Assembly: GCA_016715895.1 (NCBI GenBank)
Contig: JADJXH010000004.1
Span: 1,426,001-1,490,000 of the forward strand
Source of the DNA: Flavobacteriales bacterium
GTDB lineage: Bacteria; Bacteroidota; Bacteroidia; Flavobacteriales_F; PHOS-HE28
Direction of reading: 5' to 3'
Length of the DNA: 64,000 nt
Positions 1-9,154 of this stretch are shown piece by piece; positions within the stretch are counted from its first letter, which is position 1; each line of letters starts with the position of its first letter. The notes under the pieces were generated by a model that was given only the letters and a program-made list of their open reading frames with translations, was not told where the DNA came from and did not search any database. Made by a program: the position numbers and the translations under genes.

Positions 1-1
1 C

Positions 2-448
2 TTCGTGGCGGATCAGGAGCGCATGGCCAGAGCGTCACTTCGGCGCATCCGGTCGCGCTATCCCGATGTGCAGGCCACCTTCGTGGGGCTTGGCGATCCC
101 GCCGCGGAGCGTGAGGGGGTGAAGGACCTGCGCACCCGGCGCATGACGGTCGAGGTGGAGCGGGCCTGGTGCCGGGCCTACGCGGCAAGCCAGTTCGTGA
201 TCGGTGTCCATGGCTCCAACATGCTGCTGCCCACCGCGCTGGCCGGTGGCTGCATCGAGGTGCTCCCGTACGACCGGTATCGCAACATCGTGCAGGATGT
301 GGCCGTGCGGCAGCGCGACGTGATGCAGCTCTTCCTGTACCGGTTCGTGGACGAGTACGCCTCCCCGGCCGCCGTGGCCCGCCATGCGATCTCCATGTTC
401 GCGGACCACCGGGTCTTCCACCGCAACAACCGCATCAACATCTATTGA
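2..448 (+). CDS. Glycosyltransferase C-terminal part, cut by left window edge
   Basis: The reading frame is open to the left edge, so only the last 148 or so residues are present. The segment VIGVHGSNMLLPTALAGG followed by an acidic residue and a proline resembles the C-terminal lobe of DUF563/GT61-type glycosyltransferases, where a GxHG element lies near the nucleotide-sugar site. It ends 5 nt before the next glycosyltransferase, in the same direction, which supports membership in the polysaccharide locus. The family call rests on this one motif and the neighbours. Donor and acceptor cannot be read from the fragment. Confidence 0.55.
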   Translation, partial: FVADQERMARASLRRIRSRYPDVQATFVGLGDPAAEREGVKDLRTRRMTVEVERAWCRAYAASQFVIGVHGSNMLLPTALAGGCIEVLPYDRYRNIVQDVAVRQRDVMQLFLYRFVDEYASPAAVARHAISMFADHRVFHRNNRINIY

Positions 449-453
449 CCGCG

Positions 454-1446
454 ATGCCCGAACAGCAACAGCCATCGCCGCTCACCACGCCGGTCCTGCT
501 CATCGCCTTCAACCGGATCGGCCCCACGCGCCAGGTGTTCAACGCCATCCGTGCGGCGCGCCCCACCCGGCTGTACATGGCCTGCGACGGTCCGCGGAAC
601 GCGGAAGAGACCGTGCGATGTGAGGAGGTGCGCGCGCTTGCCCGCGAAGTGGACTGGCCCTGCGAGCTGCACACGCGCTTCAATGAGCGCAACCTTGGTC
701 TCCGCAAGGGCGTGAGCAGCGCCATCGCCTGGTTCTTCGAGCATGAGCCGGAGGGCATCGTGCTGGAAGATGACACACTGCCCGTGCCCACCTTCTTCCC
801 ATTCTGCCAGGAGCTGCTGGAGCGCTACCGGGAGGATGAACGGATCTGGGTCATCATGGGCAATAACCTCATGGACGACTGGCCGGGCGGCACGGAAGGC
901 TCCTACTACTTCAGCGCGCACGGGTATGGCGCGCCCTGGGGCTGGGCGAGCTGGCGCCGTGTCTGGGCCCATTACGATGTGGACATGGGGGGGTGGCCGG
1001 AACTGAAGCGAAGCCCTCTGCTGAAGGATTTCTTCCTGGACCGGCGCGAGGAGGAGGATGTGCACAGCATGTTCGATTACGTGCACAGCGGCCGGATGAA
1101 CTCGTGGTCGTACCAGCTTGACATCACCCGGGTGATGAACCACGGCCTCAACATCATCCCGGCGGTGAACCTGATCCGGAACATCGGCTTCGGCGCGGAC
1201 GGCACGCACACGGTGGACCTGTCCGACCCCAGGAACAAGGATACGGCGCGCGATATCCCGTTCCCGCTGAGGCATCCCCGGTTCATGATGCTGGATGCGC
1301 GGCGCGACCGTGCATATTTCCGGCGCTTCATCGGCAGCACACCGTCTTACCGGTTCAAGCGATCGCTGAAGACCCTGCTGGGCGGTCCCGATGGCCCCTT
1401 GCTGAAGGCCTTGTCGGGCATCAAGGCTAAGTTAGGCGGGCGATAG
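454..1446 (+). CDS. Glycosyltransferase, GT-A fold (HlpA-like)
   Basis: This 330-residue protein begins PVLLIAFNRIGPTRQVFNAI, the opening of nucleotide-diphospho-sugar transferases often labelled hemolytic protein HlpA-like. A metal-binding acidic motif, IVLEDDTLP, sits near residue 110, and a GAPWGWASWRR segment near residue 160 is typical of the same group. It has no signal peptide or membrane helix, so it should act on the inner face of the inner membrane, adding a sugar to a lipid-linked repeat unit. The ATG at 454 follows the upstream stop by 5 nt. An earlier in-frame start would overlap the previous gene out of frame and was rejected. Confidence 0.75.
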   Translation: MPEQQQPSPLTTPVLLIAFNRIGPTRQVFNAIRAARPTRLYMACDGPRNAEETVRCEEVRALAREVDWPCELHTRFNERNLGLRKGVSSAIAWFFEHEPEGIVLEDDTLPVPTFFPFCQELLERYREDERIWVIMGNNLMDDWPGGTEGSYYFSAHGYGAPWGWASWRRVWAHYDVDMGGWPELKRSPLLKDFFLDRREEEDVHSMFDYVHSGRMNSWSYQLDITRVMNHGLNIIPAVNLIRNIGFGADGTHTVDLSDPRNKDTARDIPFPLRHPRFMMLDARRDRAYFRRFIGSTPSYRFKRSLKTLLGGPDGPLLKALSGIKAKLGGR

Positions 1447-1457
1447 GCCAGCGCCCG

Positions 1458-2756
1458 ATGATCCGCAAACGCGACCTCGTCGACCTGTTGTTCCTGATCG
1501 GCTTCGCCGTCTACGGGTTCGGCAACTACATCGGCATGAAGCAGGGCCTGTCCAAGGGCCTGATCGTGTCCAACCTGCCGTTCCTCGCCATCGTGGTCTT
1601 CTACCTCATCGACGCGGTGTACCGGCAGCGGGTGCGCTACATGCTCTCGGGCACCTACTGGCTGTGCCTGCTCTACATCCTCACCCTGGCCATGTCCATG
1701 ATGGTGGGCCTCAGGGGCGGCATTCCCGGCCTCAACGCCGGCAATGTGCTGCTGTCCATCCTGTTGTTCACGGTGCCCTTCCATGCCGCGGTGGTGGTGC
1801 AGTTCTACCATCGCGACGATGAGGGTTTCGACTACTCCATGCTGCTGCTGCGTTCGTTGGGCCTGCTGATCCTGATCAACATCCTGGGCTACGCCGCGGG
1901 CATCCGCTCCTTCGGCCACAGCTTCGAGGGGCGGGCCAACTTCCCGTTCATCCGGGGCATCTACACGGGCGCGCACGTGCTCTCCGTCATCACCTTGATG
2001 CTGCTGTTCCAACTGCGCGACCTGTCGCGCCGGCCGGTCACGGTGGCCCTGGTCATCGGTGCCATCCTCCTGAACCTGGCGATGATGGTGAGCATCAACA
2101 GCCGCCTGTCCTTGATGATCTTCCTGCTCCTCGCGGTGCTCTTCCTCACGCGTGCGATCAAGGTGGCGCGGGGCCTGTACACCATCTCGCTCTTCACGAT
2201 GCCGTTGTTGTTGAGCTTCTCCCTCCTGGTGTACCAGGTCCTCAGCCTGCCCTTCTTCCAGGCGATCCTGCAGCGCGTGAGCAAGGAGGACGTGACCACC
2301 TTCAACGGGCGCAGCTACATCTGGAACGCCGTGGCCGATTGGGCGTGGAGCGACCGTACCGGCCTTCTCTTCGGCAACGGGTACAAGGGGCACTACAAGC
2401 TGCACATGCTCGATTTCGTCGCCAAGCTCTGGGGCGAGAAGCACGCCTACAACCTGCACTCGCACAGCACCTTCACGGAAGTGGTGGTGGGGCAGGGTGT
2501 CTTCGGGGTCGTCCTGCTCTACATCATCCTCTGGAGGGGCTTCAAGCACTACCGTCGCGAATACCTGATGCGCACGGACCAGGCGCCGATCTTCGCCGGC
2601 CTGGTGTACATCCTCTTCATCTGGCAGATCGACATCTTCTGTTACGGCGTGGACATCGGGCATGCGATCCTCTTCTGCATGATGGCACCGCTGGCGCTTC
2701 GTCCCGACGCGATCACCCGCCGGACACGATCATTGGAAGGCGCATGGATGGACTGA
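1458..2756 (+). CDS. O-antigen polymerase/ligase-like membrane protein
   Basis: A 432-residue protein of about ten hydrophobic segments with a larger soluble stretch around residues 270-340. That stretch carries NGRSYIWNAV and HAYNLHSHSTFTEVVV, which match the R-x-x-W and H-x-H-N-type signatures of the Wzy_C / O-antigen ligase family. Members either polymerise undecaprenyl-linked repeat units or transfer the finished glycan to lipid A-core or protein at the periplasmic face. Sequence alone does not separate the two roles. It lies among glycosyltransferases, starts 11 nt after the previous stop and overlaps the next gene by 13 nt, which suggests one transcript. Confidence 0.75.
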   Translation: MIRKRDLVDLLFLIGFAVYGFGNYIGMKQGLSKGLIVSNLPFLAIVVFYLIDAVYRQRVRYMLSGTYWLCLLYILTLAMSMMVGLRGGIPGLNAGNVLLSILLFTVPFHAAVVVQFYHRDDEGFDYSMLLLRSLGLLILINILGYAAGIRSFGHSFEGRANFPFIRGIYTGAHVLSVITLMLLFQLRDLSRRPVTVALVIGAILLNLAMMVSINSRLSLMIFLLLAVLFLTRAIKVARGLYTISLFTMPLLLSFSLLVYQVLSLPFFQAILQRVSKEDVTTFNGRSYIWNAVADWAWSDRTGLLFGNGYKGHYKLHMLDFVAKLWGEKHAYNLHSHSTFTEVVVGQGVFGVVLLYIILWRGFKHYRREYLMRTDQAPIFAGLVYILFIWQIDIFCYGVDIGHAILFCMMAPLALRPDAITRRTRSLEGAWMD

Positions 2757-3583
2757 ACGCACCCCTCGAAGGCGGTCGCCGGGTCCGGGGCGAGGCCGTC
2801 GGCCGGCCCGGAGCTCCGCTCGTGAGCATCGTCACCGTGGTCTACAATGGTGCGGCCACCCTGGAGCGCACCATCCGGAGCGTGCTGGATCAGGGCCATC
2901 CGGCGATCGAGCATGTCGTCGTGGACGGGGGCAGCACGGACGGCACCTTGGACCTCCTTCGTCGCTACGACGACCGGCTGGCCTACTGGGTGAGCGCGAA
3001 GGACCGGGGCATCTACGATGCCATGAACAAGGGCGTGGCGCTGTGCACCGGTGAATGGGTGGGCCTGATCAATGCGGACGACTGGTATGCCGCGGACGCG
3101 GTGGATCAGGTCGTGGCAGCGGTGAAGGACCGGCCCGAGGTCAACATCGTCCATGGGGACATCCTCATCCACTATCCGGGCGGGGTCAGCAAGGTGAAGC
3201 ATGCACGGCTGAACGGCTTCCTGCTGAAGCATTGGGAGATGGTGCTGAACCACCCCACCTTCTTCGTCCGGCGCAGCTATTATGAGGGAAGGTCGTTCGA
3301 CCCGGAGCTCCGGGTGAGCGGCGATCATCAGTGGACCCTGCGCGCATGGCTGGAGGATCCAGGGCAGTTCCTGTACCTGCCCCGTGTGCTGGCCCACTTC
3401 ACCGCGGGAGGTGCCAGCATGACGATCCCTTTGCGCAAGGTCCTGCGGGAGGGCGCCCGCGTGAGCCGGTCGGTGGGGATGGGCCCGCTGGGCGTGTTCA
3501 CCGGCCAGGTCGTCCGCACCACGCTCTACCTGCCCCAGCTCCTGAAGCTCAAGCTCAACCAGTACCTTGGCCGGCGTCGTTGA
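2744..3583 (+). CDS. Glycosyltransferase family 2 (WcaA-like)
   Basis: A 279-residue GT-A protein. After about 28 variable residues it reads VSIVTVVYNGAATLERTIRSV, the N-terminal nucleotide-binding strand of GT2. It then has VVDGGSTDGT and, near residue 108, INADDW, the metal-binding DxD-type motif. The later GDHQW segment corresponds to the acceptor-side motif. It should be a cytosolic enzyme adding one sugar during repeat-unit assembly. The start at 2744 overlaps the end of the polymerase-like gene by 13 nt in another frame. The open frame further upstream is only a shadow of that gene. Confidence 0.85.
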   Translation: MDGLNAPLEGGRRVRGEAVGRPGAPLVSIVTVVYNGAATLERTIRSVLDQGHPAIEHVVVDGGSTDGTLDLLRRYDDRLAYWVSAKDRGIYDAMNKGVALCTGEWVGLINADDWYAADAVDQVVAAVKDRPEVNIVHGDILIHYPGGVSKVKHARLNGFLLKHWEMVLNHPTFFVRRSYYEGRSFDPELRVSGDHQWTLRAWLEDPGQFLYLPRVLAHFTAGGASMTIPLRKVLREGARVSRSVGMGPLGVFTGQVVRTTLYLPQLLKLKLNQYLGRRR

Positions 3584-3589
3584 GCACGC

Positions 3590-4102
3590 ATGGCGGGACA
3601 TTGGAACATCGCACAGGATTGGGCGGCCAACCGCGGCAATCCCAAGGGGCGCCTGGTGATGCTGCTGTTCCGCACAGCGCATCTGCTGCGGCGGAGCACG
3701 CTCACCTTCGTGCTTTTCCTCCCGTACTTCCTGCTCTATCGGGTCCTGGTCGAGTGGGTGCTCTGCATCGAGCTGCCCTGGAAGACGCGCATCGGCCCGG
3801 GCTTCCGCATCGACCACGGCCAGGCCTTGGTGGTGAACGACCACACCGTGTTCGGTGCGGGTTGCACGGTGCGCAACAGCACCACCATCGGGAACAAGCG
3901 AATGCCCGATGGCACCTACAGCGCCAGCCCGCGCTTTGGTGACCGGGTGGACATCGGTGCGAACGCGGTGATCATCGGTCCGGTCACTGTGGGCGATGAT
4001 GTCGCGATCGGTGCAGGTGCCGTGGTGGTGAAGGATGTTCCCGCCGGGTATGTCGCCGTGGGGAATCCGGCGCGCATCCTGCCTCGGCGCCGACCTGCCT
4101 GA
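3590..4102 (+). CDS. Hexapeptide-repeat (LbH) acyltransferase, CysE/WcaB-like
   Basis: This 170-residue protein has an N-terminal helical part with one strongly hydrophobic segment (about residues 35-55). From about residue 65 it has left-handed beta-helix hexapeptide repeats such as IGPGF, VVNDHTVFGAGC, VDIGANAVIIGPVTVGDD and VAIGAGAVVVKDV. It ends with VPAGYVAVGNPARI, the usual C-terminal signature of serine O-acetyltransferase and colanic-acid acetyltransferase relatives. It probably O-acetylates a sugar of the polymer with acetyl-CoA. It follows the GT2 gene by 6 nt and is the last gene of this + strand block before a convergent hairpin. Confidence 0.8.
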   Translation: MAGHWNIAQDWAANRGNPKGRLVMLLFRTAHLLRRSTLTFVLFLPYFLLYRVLVEWVLCIELPWKTRIGPGFRIDHGQALVVNDHTVFGAGCTVRNSTTIGNKRMPDGTYSASPRFGDRVDIGANAVIIGPVTVGDDVAIGAGAVVVKDVPAGYVAVGNPARILPRRRPA

Positions 4103-4104
4103 AC

Positions 4105-4139
4105 GCCCGACCCCCGGTCCAGTGGACCAGGGGCCGGGC
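4105..4139. terminator. Hairpin between convergent genes
   Basis: The segment forms a long GC-rich stem: GCCCG, CCCC and GGTCC on the left pair with GGACC, GGGG and CGGGC on the right, with single mismatched bases between the blocks. It lies just after the stop of the acyltransferase and 32 nt from the stop of the opposing beta-helix gene. There is no clear T-tract on either side, so termination is inferred from position and stem strength. Confidence 0.5.
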
Positions 4140-4170
4140 TTGGTGTATGGCGGGGATGCCGGTGATGGTG

Positions 4171-6897
4171 CTAGCGCACCACGAGCTTCTGTTCCGTCCG
4201 TGTGCGGCCATCGTCCACGCTCAGCACGTATGTGCCGGGCCGTACATCCGTGGGCACGTGCCGGGGCCCGGCGGTGCTCATGCGGTCGTACCAGACGGTG
4301 CGGCCGCTGAGGTCCATGAGCCGCAGCTCGGCCGCGCCGGTGGTCGTGAGGTGGAGCAGGCCTCCGGCTTCCACTGGGTTGGGGTAGGCCATGGGGGGCT
4401 CGACCTCGGTGGTCGCCCCAGGCGCGAACCCGGTGCTCAGTCCGCAGAGGATGTCATCCTCGCGCACCAGCACGATGGATCGGTAGGGCTGCACGGTGAT
4501 GCTCCCGCTGTGCAGGTTGCCCTGGACATCGCTCCAGCAGCCGTCCAGGTTGAAGGTCTGCGCGGTGGGCTGGTCGTTCACCAGCAATTGCTGGCGGTCG
4601 AGCGGGTCCAGCGGTGTCACGTCCACCCGGTGCAGTTCCACGTTGTCCAGCCAGTAGGTGCTCTCGGTGTAATGGTTGGTGAAGGTGCAGTTGCCCTGGT
4701 CGGTAAGGTCGCTTTGGAAGAACATCGTGACATCGCGGCGCACGGGGCTGAAGGGGACGAAGCGGCTGGCGACCATCTGGGGGCCTGTCTGCTGCGTGAG
4801 GCCCTTGAAACCGGCCTTCACCTCGCCCTGCATGGTGCTCTGGATGCTGAAGCGCAAGCGGTACCACTGTCCGTTCTGCACATTGGCCAGCTGGTCGTGT
4901 TTCAGGGTGAACTCGTTGTAGGTGTTGTTGTTGGCGAAGTGCACCTTGAGGGCGCCGTTGTCCAACTGCCCGTAGTCGTGGGTGATCTGGCCCTGGCTTG
5001 GCCAGCCGCTCCATCCGTTCACGTCGTAGGCGAAGCCGCCATTGGGCACGAGGTTCGCGCTGAGCACGTCGGCCACCTCGTAGGCGCTCATGGTCTTGGG
5101 GCTGCGCAGCGAGTTCGCATCCTCGCCCCGCTCGGCCTGCCAGCGCTCCAGGCTGAAGTACTTCATCACACCGGCGAAGGTGTTGAACTGGAGGATGCTG
5201 CGGTCGTTGTAGGGGTTGAAGTAGTAGTTGTTGTTGAACGTGCCATAGTCCACCCAGTTGGCCGAGTACACATGGTACTGGCGCATGCAGAGCTGGTCCT
5301 CGGCCAGGGCGTACATCACGTTGCCGGTGTACACGTCATTGAACGCGGGCACATGGTACGGTGCGGTGGCCCCGGGGCCGTTGTAGTTGCTGAAGTCGGA
5401 GATGGAGAGCTGCACCGTGTTGTTGAACAGGATGTTGTCCTTGATCTGGTTGCCGGTGCTCACCATGGTGTGGTCCACGTGGATGCCGCTGCCCAGGCAG
5501 TTGGCCACCGTGTTGTGCTGCACCAGGGTGTTCTTGATGCTGATGTTCCCGAAGTAGATGCCGTGGCAGATGGGTTCGTAGTTGCTGAAGTTCGGGGCCG
5601 AGCTCTCCAGGTCGCCGGAGATGTCCATCACGATATTGTCCCGGATGATCATGCCATCCGCATTGTCGAAGGCGATGCCGCCACCGTCGTTGAGGATGGC
5701 CAGCGCATGGCGCACCACGTTGCGTTCCACCAGGGCGTTGCGCTCCACCACCATGCCCACGTAGCCGATGTTCTCGAAGCGATTGTCGGTCACCACAATG
5801 CCCTGGCCGGTGAGGCGGAGGCCGAAGTAGCCCCAGTTGTTCTCGCCCAGCCCGGGTTGGAGGGCCACGTCCTCGAACACGCAGTGCGTCACCGAGCTGT
5901 TGTCGTCCATCAAGTAGATCCCGGTGGCATAGGTGCGCTGCACGTTCAGGTGGTGGAAGTCCTGGTCGCCGCCGGTGCTCAGAACGGCCTGATGGGTGTC
6001 GCTGAAGCTGCAGTGCGCGGCCTCGAGCTGGGTGGTGCCGCTCAGGCGCAGGCTGGCTCCGGTCTGGTGGCGGAAGGCGATGTGCTCCACCAGGATGTGG
6101 TGGCGCTGCCAGCTCACCGAGATCCCATGGTCGGTCACGCTCGCTTCCACCAGCTGGGCGTTCGGGTCGGCGTTGTTGGGGCACCACAGGTAGAGCTGCC
6201 CGTTGGCCACATCGTGGAACCACTCCCCGGGGGCGTCGAGTTCGCTGAGCTTGTTGCGGAGGAAGTAGCCCCAGTGGTCGTCGCCGATGTTGTTGCCGGT
6301 GCTCGTGTGGGTGAGGGTGGTGCCCGAGTGCGCGGTCACACGTGCCGTATCGTAGCTCCAGTTGGTGGTGCGCATCACCATCGTGGCGCCGGTCCAATAC
6401 CCGGTGGGCTGGGTGAGGGCGGCGTCCTGCGTGGTGGTGGCGGTGCCCAGGTCGTTGCGCAGCCAGCCCGTGTTCGGGTAGCGTGCCAGGGTCTGCAGCT
6501 GCCCGTTCACGTACAGGTGCTTCATGGCCTGGGTGAACGGCGCGCGCCAGATGTTGCCGCTGTGCACCGTCCAGCCTGTCACCGGCACGCTGCCGCTGAT
6601 CACCGGATCGGCACCGGTGCCGTAGGCGCCGATGGTGATGCGGTTGCCCGCCGTGCCGCTGGCCGTGACCGTCAGCTTGCCACGGTACACGCCCCCGCGC
6701 TGAAAGAGCACCTGGTCGCCCGGCTGCAATTGGCCGGCGATCTGGTTCACCCGGGCGATGCTCTGCCAGGCCTGCGCTGGGCTCGTTCCCGCATTGGCGT
6801 CGTTCCCGGTGGGTGACACGTGGTAAGTGGCCGCCGGCAGTTGGAGCGCCAGCAAGATCAGCAGAGGCAGAACGAGGTGTAGGGGTCGGTTGCGCAT
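4171..6897 (-). CDS. Secreted right-handed parallel beta-helix protein with T9SS sorting domain
   Basis: A 908-residue protein. An N-terminal signal peptide (LVLPLLILLALQLPAA) precedes TYHVSPTGNDANAGTSPAQA, the usual start of pectate-lyase-like parallel beta-helix proteins. Residues of about 120-560 contain many N-, D- and G-rich turns (for example IIRDNIVMD, VVTDNRFENIGYVG) typical of helix coils. A carbohydrate-binding-like beta-sandwich (around YRLRFSIQSTMQGEV) follows. The last 75 residues (AYPNPVEAGGLLHL through QKLVVR) are a type A T9SS sorting domain. It is predicted to be secreted and surface-anchored and to cleave or bind a uronate-rich polysaccharide. It is the only minus-strand gene in the polysaccharide locus. 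The start chosen is the Met directly before the signal peptide. Confidence 0.8.
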   Translation of the reverse strand: MRNRPLHLVLPLLILLALQLPAATYHVSPTGNDANAGTSPAQAWQSIARVNQIAGQLQPGDQVLFQRGGVYRGKLTVTASGTAGNRITIGAYGTGADPVISGSVPVTGWTVHSGNIWRAPFTQAMKHLYVNGQLQTLARYPNTGWLRNDLGTATTTQDAALTQPTGYWTGATMVMRTTNWSYDTARVTAHSGTTLTHTSTGNNIGDDHWGYFLRNKLSELDAPGEWFHDVANGQLYLWCPNNADPNAQLVEASVTDHGISVSWQRHHILVEHIAFRHQTGASLRLSGTTQLEAAHCSFSDTHQAVLSTGGDQDFHHLNVQRTYATGIYLMDDNSSVTHCVFEDVALQPGLGENNWGYFGLRLTGQGIVVTDNRFENIGYVGMVVERNALVERNVVRHALAILNDGGGIAFDNADGMIIRDNIVMDISGDLESSAPNFSNYEPICHGIYFGNISIKNTLVQHNTVANCLGSGIHVDHTMVSTGNQIKDNILFNNTVQLSISDFSNYNGPGATAPYHVPAFNDVYTGNVMYALAEDQLCMRQYHVYSANWVDYGTFNNNYYFNPYNDRSILQFNTFAGVMKYFSLERWQAERGEDANSLRSPKTMSAYEVADVLSANLVPNGGFAYDVNGWSGWPSQGQITHDYGQLDNGALKVHFANNNTYNEFTLKHDQLANVQNGQWYRLRFSIQSTMQGEVKAGFKGLTQQTGPQMVASRFVPFSPVRRDVTMFFQSDLTDQGNCTFTNHYTESTYWLDNVELHRVDVTPLDPLDRQQLLVNDQPTAQTFNLDGCWSDVQGNLHSGSITVQPYRSIVLVREDDILCGLSTGFAPGATTEVEPPMAYPNPVEAGGLLHLTTTGAAELRLMDLSGRTVWYDRMSTAGPRHVPTDVRPGTYVLSVDDGRTRTEQKLVVR

Positions 6898-7007
6898 GAT
6901 CGTATCGTTCGAACCGTTCAACCCCGGGGATCGGGCGCTGGTTGGGTTCTTTCGACGGATCCGCCGTTCGAGCCCATGGATCCCTGTCCGTGGCCGTCCG
7001 GGGCGGA

Positions 7008-7015
7008 TACCTTTG
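7008..7015 (+). promoter_or_regulatory. Possible Bacteroidota -7 box (TACCTTTG)
   Basis: TACCTTTG fits TAnnTTTG and ends 7 nt before the ATG at 7023. No TTG is visible at the expected -33 distance. If real, the transcript would be nearly leaderless. Confidence 0.3.
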
Positions 7016-7022
7016 GCCGCCG

Positions 7023-8141
7023 ATGACCGGCCGCCCGATCCATGTGCTCGTCGTGGGGCAGACCCCACCGCCCTTCGGAGGACAGGCCGTGATGATCCAG
7101 GCCATGTTGGAGGGACATTATCAGGGCGTGGTGCTCCACCATGTGCGCATGGCCTTCTCGGAGGACATGGAAAGCGTCGGGCGCTTCCGGCCGCGCAAGC
7201 TGTGGGTGCTCTTCACCACGGTGCTCGCCGTCTGGCGTGCGCGCATCATCCACCGTACCCCGGTGCTGTACTACCCGCCGAGCGGCCCCAACAAGGTGCC
7301 CGTCCTGCGTGACCTGATCCTGCTCGGTGCCGTCCGTTGGATGTTCCGTCGCACGGTGTTCCATTTCCACGCCAGCGGTGTTTCCGGTTTCGCCCCGCAG
7401 CTTCCCGCTGTCCTGCGTCCCTTGTTCCGGCTGGCCTACAGGCGCCCGGATCTGGCCATCCGGACGGCGCAGCAGAACCCCGATGACGGGGCCGTGTTGC
7501 AGGCGCGCCGGTCCATCGTGGTGCCCAACGGGGTGCAGGACGCGCGCGGCACGGTGGCCGAGCGAACGGCCGGGCCGGACGAGCCGCTCGTCATCCTGTT
7601 CACCGGGGTTCTCATCGCCAGCAAGGGGGTGATGGTGCTCCTTGAGGCCTTCCACCGCCTTCGGGAGCAGGGTGTGAACGCACGCCTTGAACTGATGGGC
7701 AAATGGGGTGATGCGTCGTTCCAGGCGCACTGTGACCGGTTCGTGGCACGTCACGGGCTTGCGGACCGGGTGCGGTTCCTCGGCGTGAAGCGTGATGCGG
7801 AGAAGCTTGCGCACTTCGCCGGCTGCGACATCTTCTGCTTTCCCTCGCACTTCGAGGCGGAGAGCTTCGGGTTGGTGCTCGCCGAGGCCATGCAGTTCGC
7901 GAAGCCGGTGGTGAGCACACGGTGGCGCGGGATCCCGTCGGTGGTGGAGGAGGGCGTGAACGGCTTCCTGGTGCCGGTGGAGGACCCCGCCGCGGTGGCC
8001 GACCGATTGGCCCGCCTGTCGGCCGATCCCGCGTTGCGGCGCACCATGGGCGAGGCGGGCCGGCGCATCTTTGAACAGCGGTTCACGTTAGAACGCTTCC
8101 ACCAGCGCATGGAAGAGGCCTTCCTCAGCCTGCGCCCCTAG
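7023..8141 (+). CDS. Glycosyltransferase family 4
   Basis: A 372-residue GT-B protein. The N-terminal half opens with HVLVVGQTPPPFGGQAV, a glycine-rich loop common in GT4. The C-terminal half has FTGVLIASKGVMVLLEAF, GVKRDAEKLAHFAGCDIFCFPS and FGLVLAEAMQFAKPVV. The last contains the E-x7-E-type nucleotide-sugar motif of the family (E in SFGLVLAEAM). It should be a retaining transferase in glycan assembly. Start 7023 gives the usual family N-terminus; longer starts enter the intergenic promoter-like sequence. It is followed after 11 nt by the epimerase gene. Confidence 0.87.
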   Translation: MTGRPIHVLVVGQTPPPFGGQAVMIQAMLEGHYQGVVLHHVRMAFSEDMESVGRFRPRKLWVLFTTVLAVWRARIIHRTPVLYYPPSGPNKVPVLRDLILLGAVRWMFRRTVFHFHASGVSGFAPQLPAVLRPLFRLAYRRPDLAIRTAQQNPDDGAVLQARRSIVVPNGVQDARGTVAERTAGPDEPLVILFTGVLIASKGVMVLLEAFHRLREQGVNARLELMGKWGDASFQAHCDRFVARHGLADRVRFLGVKRDAEKLAHFAGCDIFCFPSHFEAESFGLVLAEAMQFAKPVVSTRWRGIPSVVEEGVNGFLVPVEDPAAVADRLARLSADPALRRTMGEAGRRIFEQRFTLERFHQRMEEAFLSLRP

Positions 8142-8152
8142 TGCGAACGACC

Positions 8153-9154
8153 ATGCGCGTCCTTGTCACCGGCGGGTCCGGGTTTATCGGCACCAACCTC
8201 ATGGAACGTCTGATCGATGCCGGTGAGGAGGTGCTCAACGTGGACTGGAACCCGCCGCTCAACCCCGGCCAGCGGGTCCTGTGGCGCGAGCTCGACATCA
8301 TGGACGAGGAGGCGCTCGCCCGGGCGTTCGCCGAATTCCGGCCGACGCACGTGGTGCATCTGGCCGCCCGCACCGATACCGAGGAGCAGCACGACCTGAA
8401 CGCCTATGTGCAGAACCACGAGGGCACCCGCCGCCTGCTGAACGCGGTGAAGGCCTGCCCATCGGTGGAGCGGCTCATCGTCACCAGCACCCAGTTCGTC
8501 TGCGAGGCCGGTCATCAACCCAAGGACGACCTGGACTTCAAGCCGTTCACCCTGTACGGGGAATCCAAGCGGCTCACCGAGATGGTCACGCGCGAAGCGC
8601 GGCTGTCGTGCACCTGGACCATCATCCGCCCCACCACCATCTGGGGGCCCTGGAGCCTTCGTTACCGGGATGTGATGTTCAAGGTGATGCGCAAGGGGCT
8701 CTATTTCCATCCCTCGCGGCGGAAGGTGATCCGCTCCTACGGCTACGTGGGCAATGTGGTGTGGCAGATCGACCGCATCCTGCGGCTTCCGGCCGAACGC
8801 ATGAACGGACGTGTGTTCTACGTCGGGGATCCACCCTTCGACCTGCGCATCTGGGTGGAGGCCATCTCCAAGGCGCTCACCGGACGGCCGGTGCGGTACA
8901 TACCCATCTGGGCGGTCCGCGCCCTGGCGGTCACCGGTGATGTGCTCAGAACGGTGGGTCTGCCGTTCCCGATCACCAGCGGACGCTTCCGGTCGATGAC
9001 CAGCGACTACATCACGCCGATGGACCGTACGATCGAGGCCCTCGGCCCTGCGCCGTTCACGCTGGAGGAGGGCGTGAAGGCGATGGTGGCATGGTACGAT
9101 GGCGGCAGTGAACACATCGCCCATCCGGTGCGAAAAGTGGTGGGCCATGGCTGA
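8153..9154 (+). CDS. NAD-dependent epimerase/dehydratase (extended SDR)
   Basis: A 333-residue extended short-chain dehydrogenase. TGGSGFIGTNL near the N-terminus is the TGxxGxxG dinucleotide-binding motif, HLAART follows, and YGESK provides the catalytic Tyr and Lys. It probably modifies a nucleotide-activated sugar (epimerisation, dehydration or reduction) for the polymer; the substrate cannot be assigned. The ATG at 8153 puts the Rossmann motif at residue 6, as usual; a GTG at 8141 would overlap the previous stop. The gene overlaps the following WecG-like gene by 8 nt. Confidence 0.83.
   Translation: MRVLVTGGSGFIGTNLMERLIDAGEEVLNVDWNPPLNPGQRVLWRELDIMDEEALARAFAEFRPTHVVHLAARTDTEEQHDLNAYVQNHEGTRRLLNAVKACPSVERLIVTSTQFVCEAGHQPKDDLDFKPFTLYGESKRLTEMVTREARLSCTWTIIRPTTIWGPWSLRYRDVMFKVMRKGLYFHPSRRKVIRSYGYVGNVVWQIDRILRLPAERMNGRVFYVGDPPFDLRIWVEAISKALTGRPVRYIPIWAVRALAVTGDVLRTVGLPFPITSGRFRSMTSDYITPMDRTIEALGPAPFTLEEGVKAMVAWYDGGSEHIAHPVRKVVGHG

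Noticed and set aside
4147..6816. 889-codon + strand open frame
   Set aside because: It is antisense to the beta-helix gene and its translation is low-complexity Val/His/Gly/Ala-rich, as expected of a GC-rich shadow frame.
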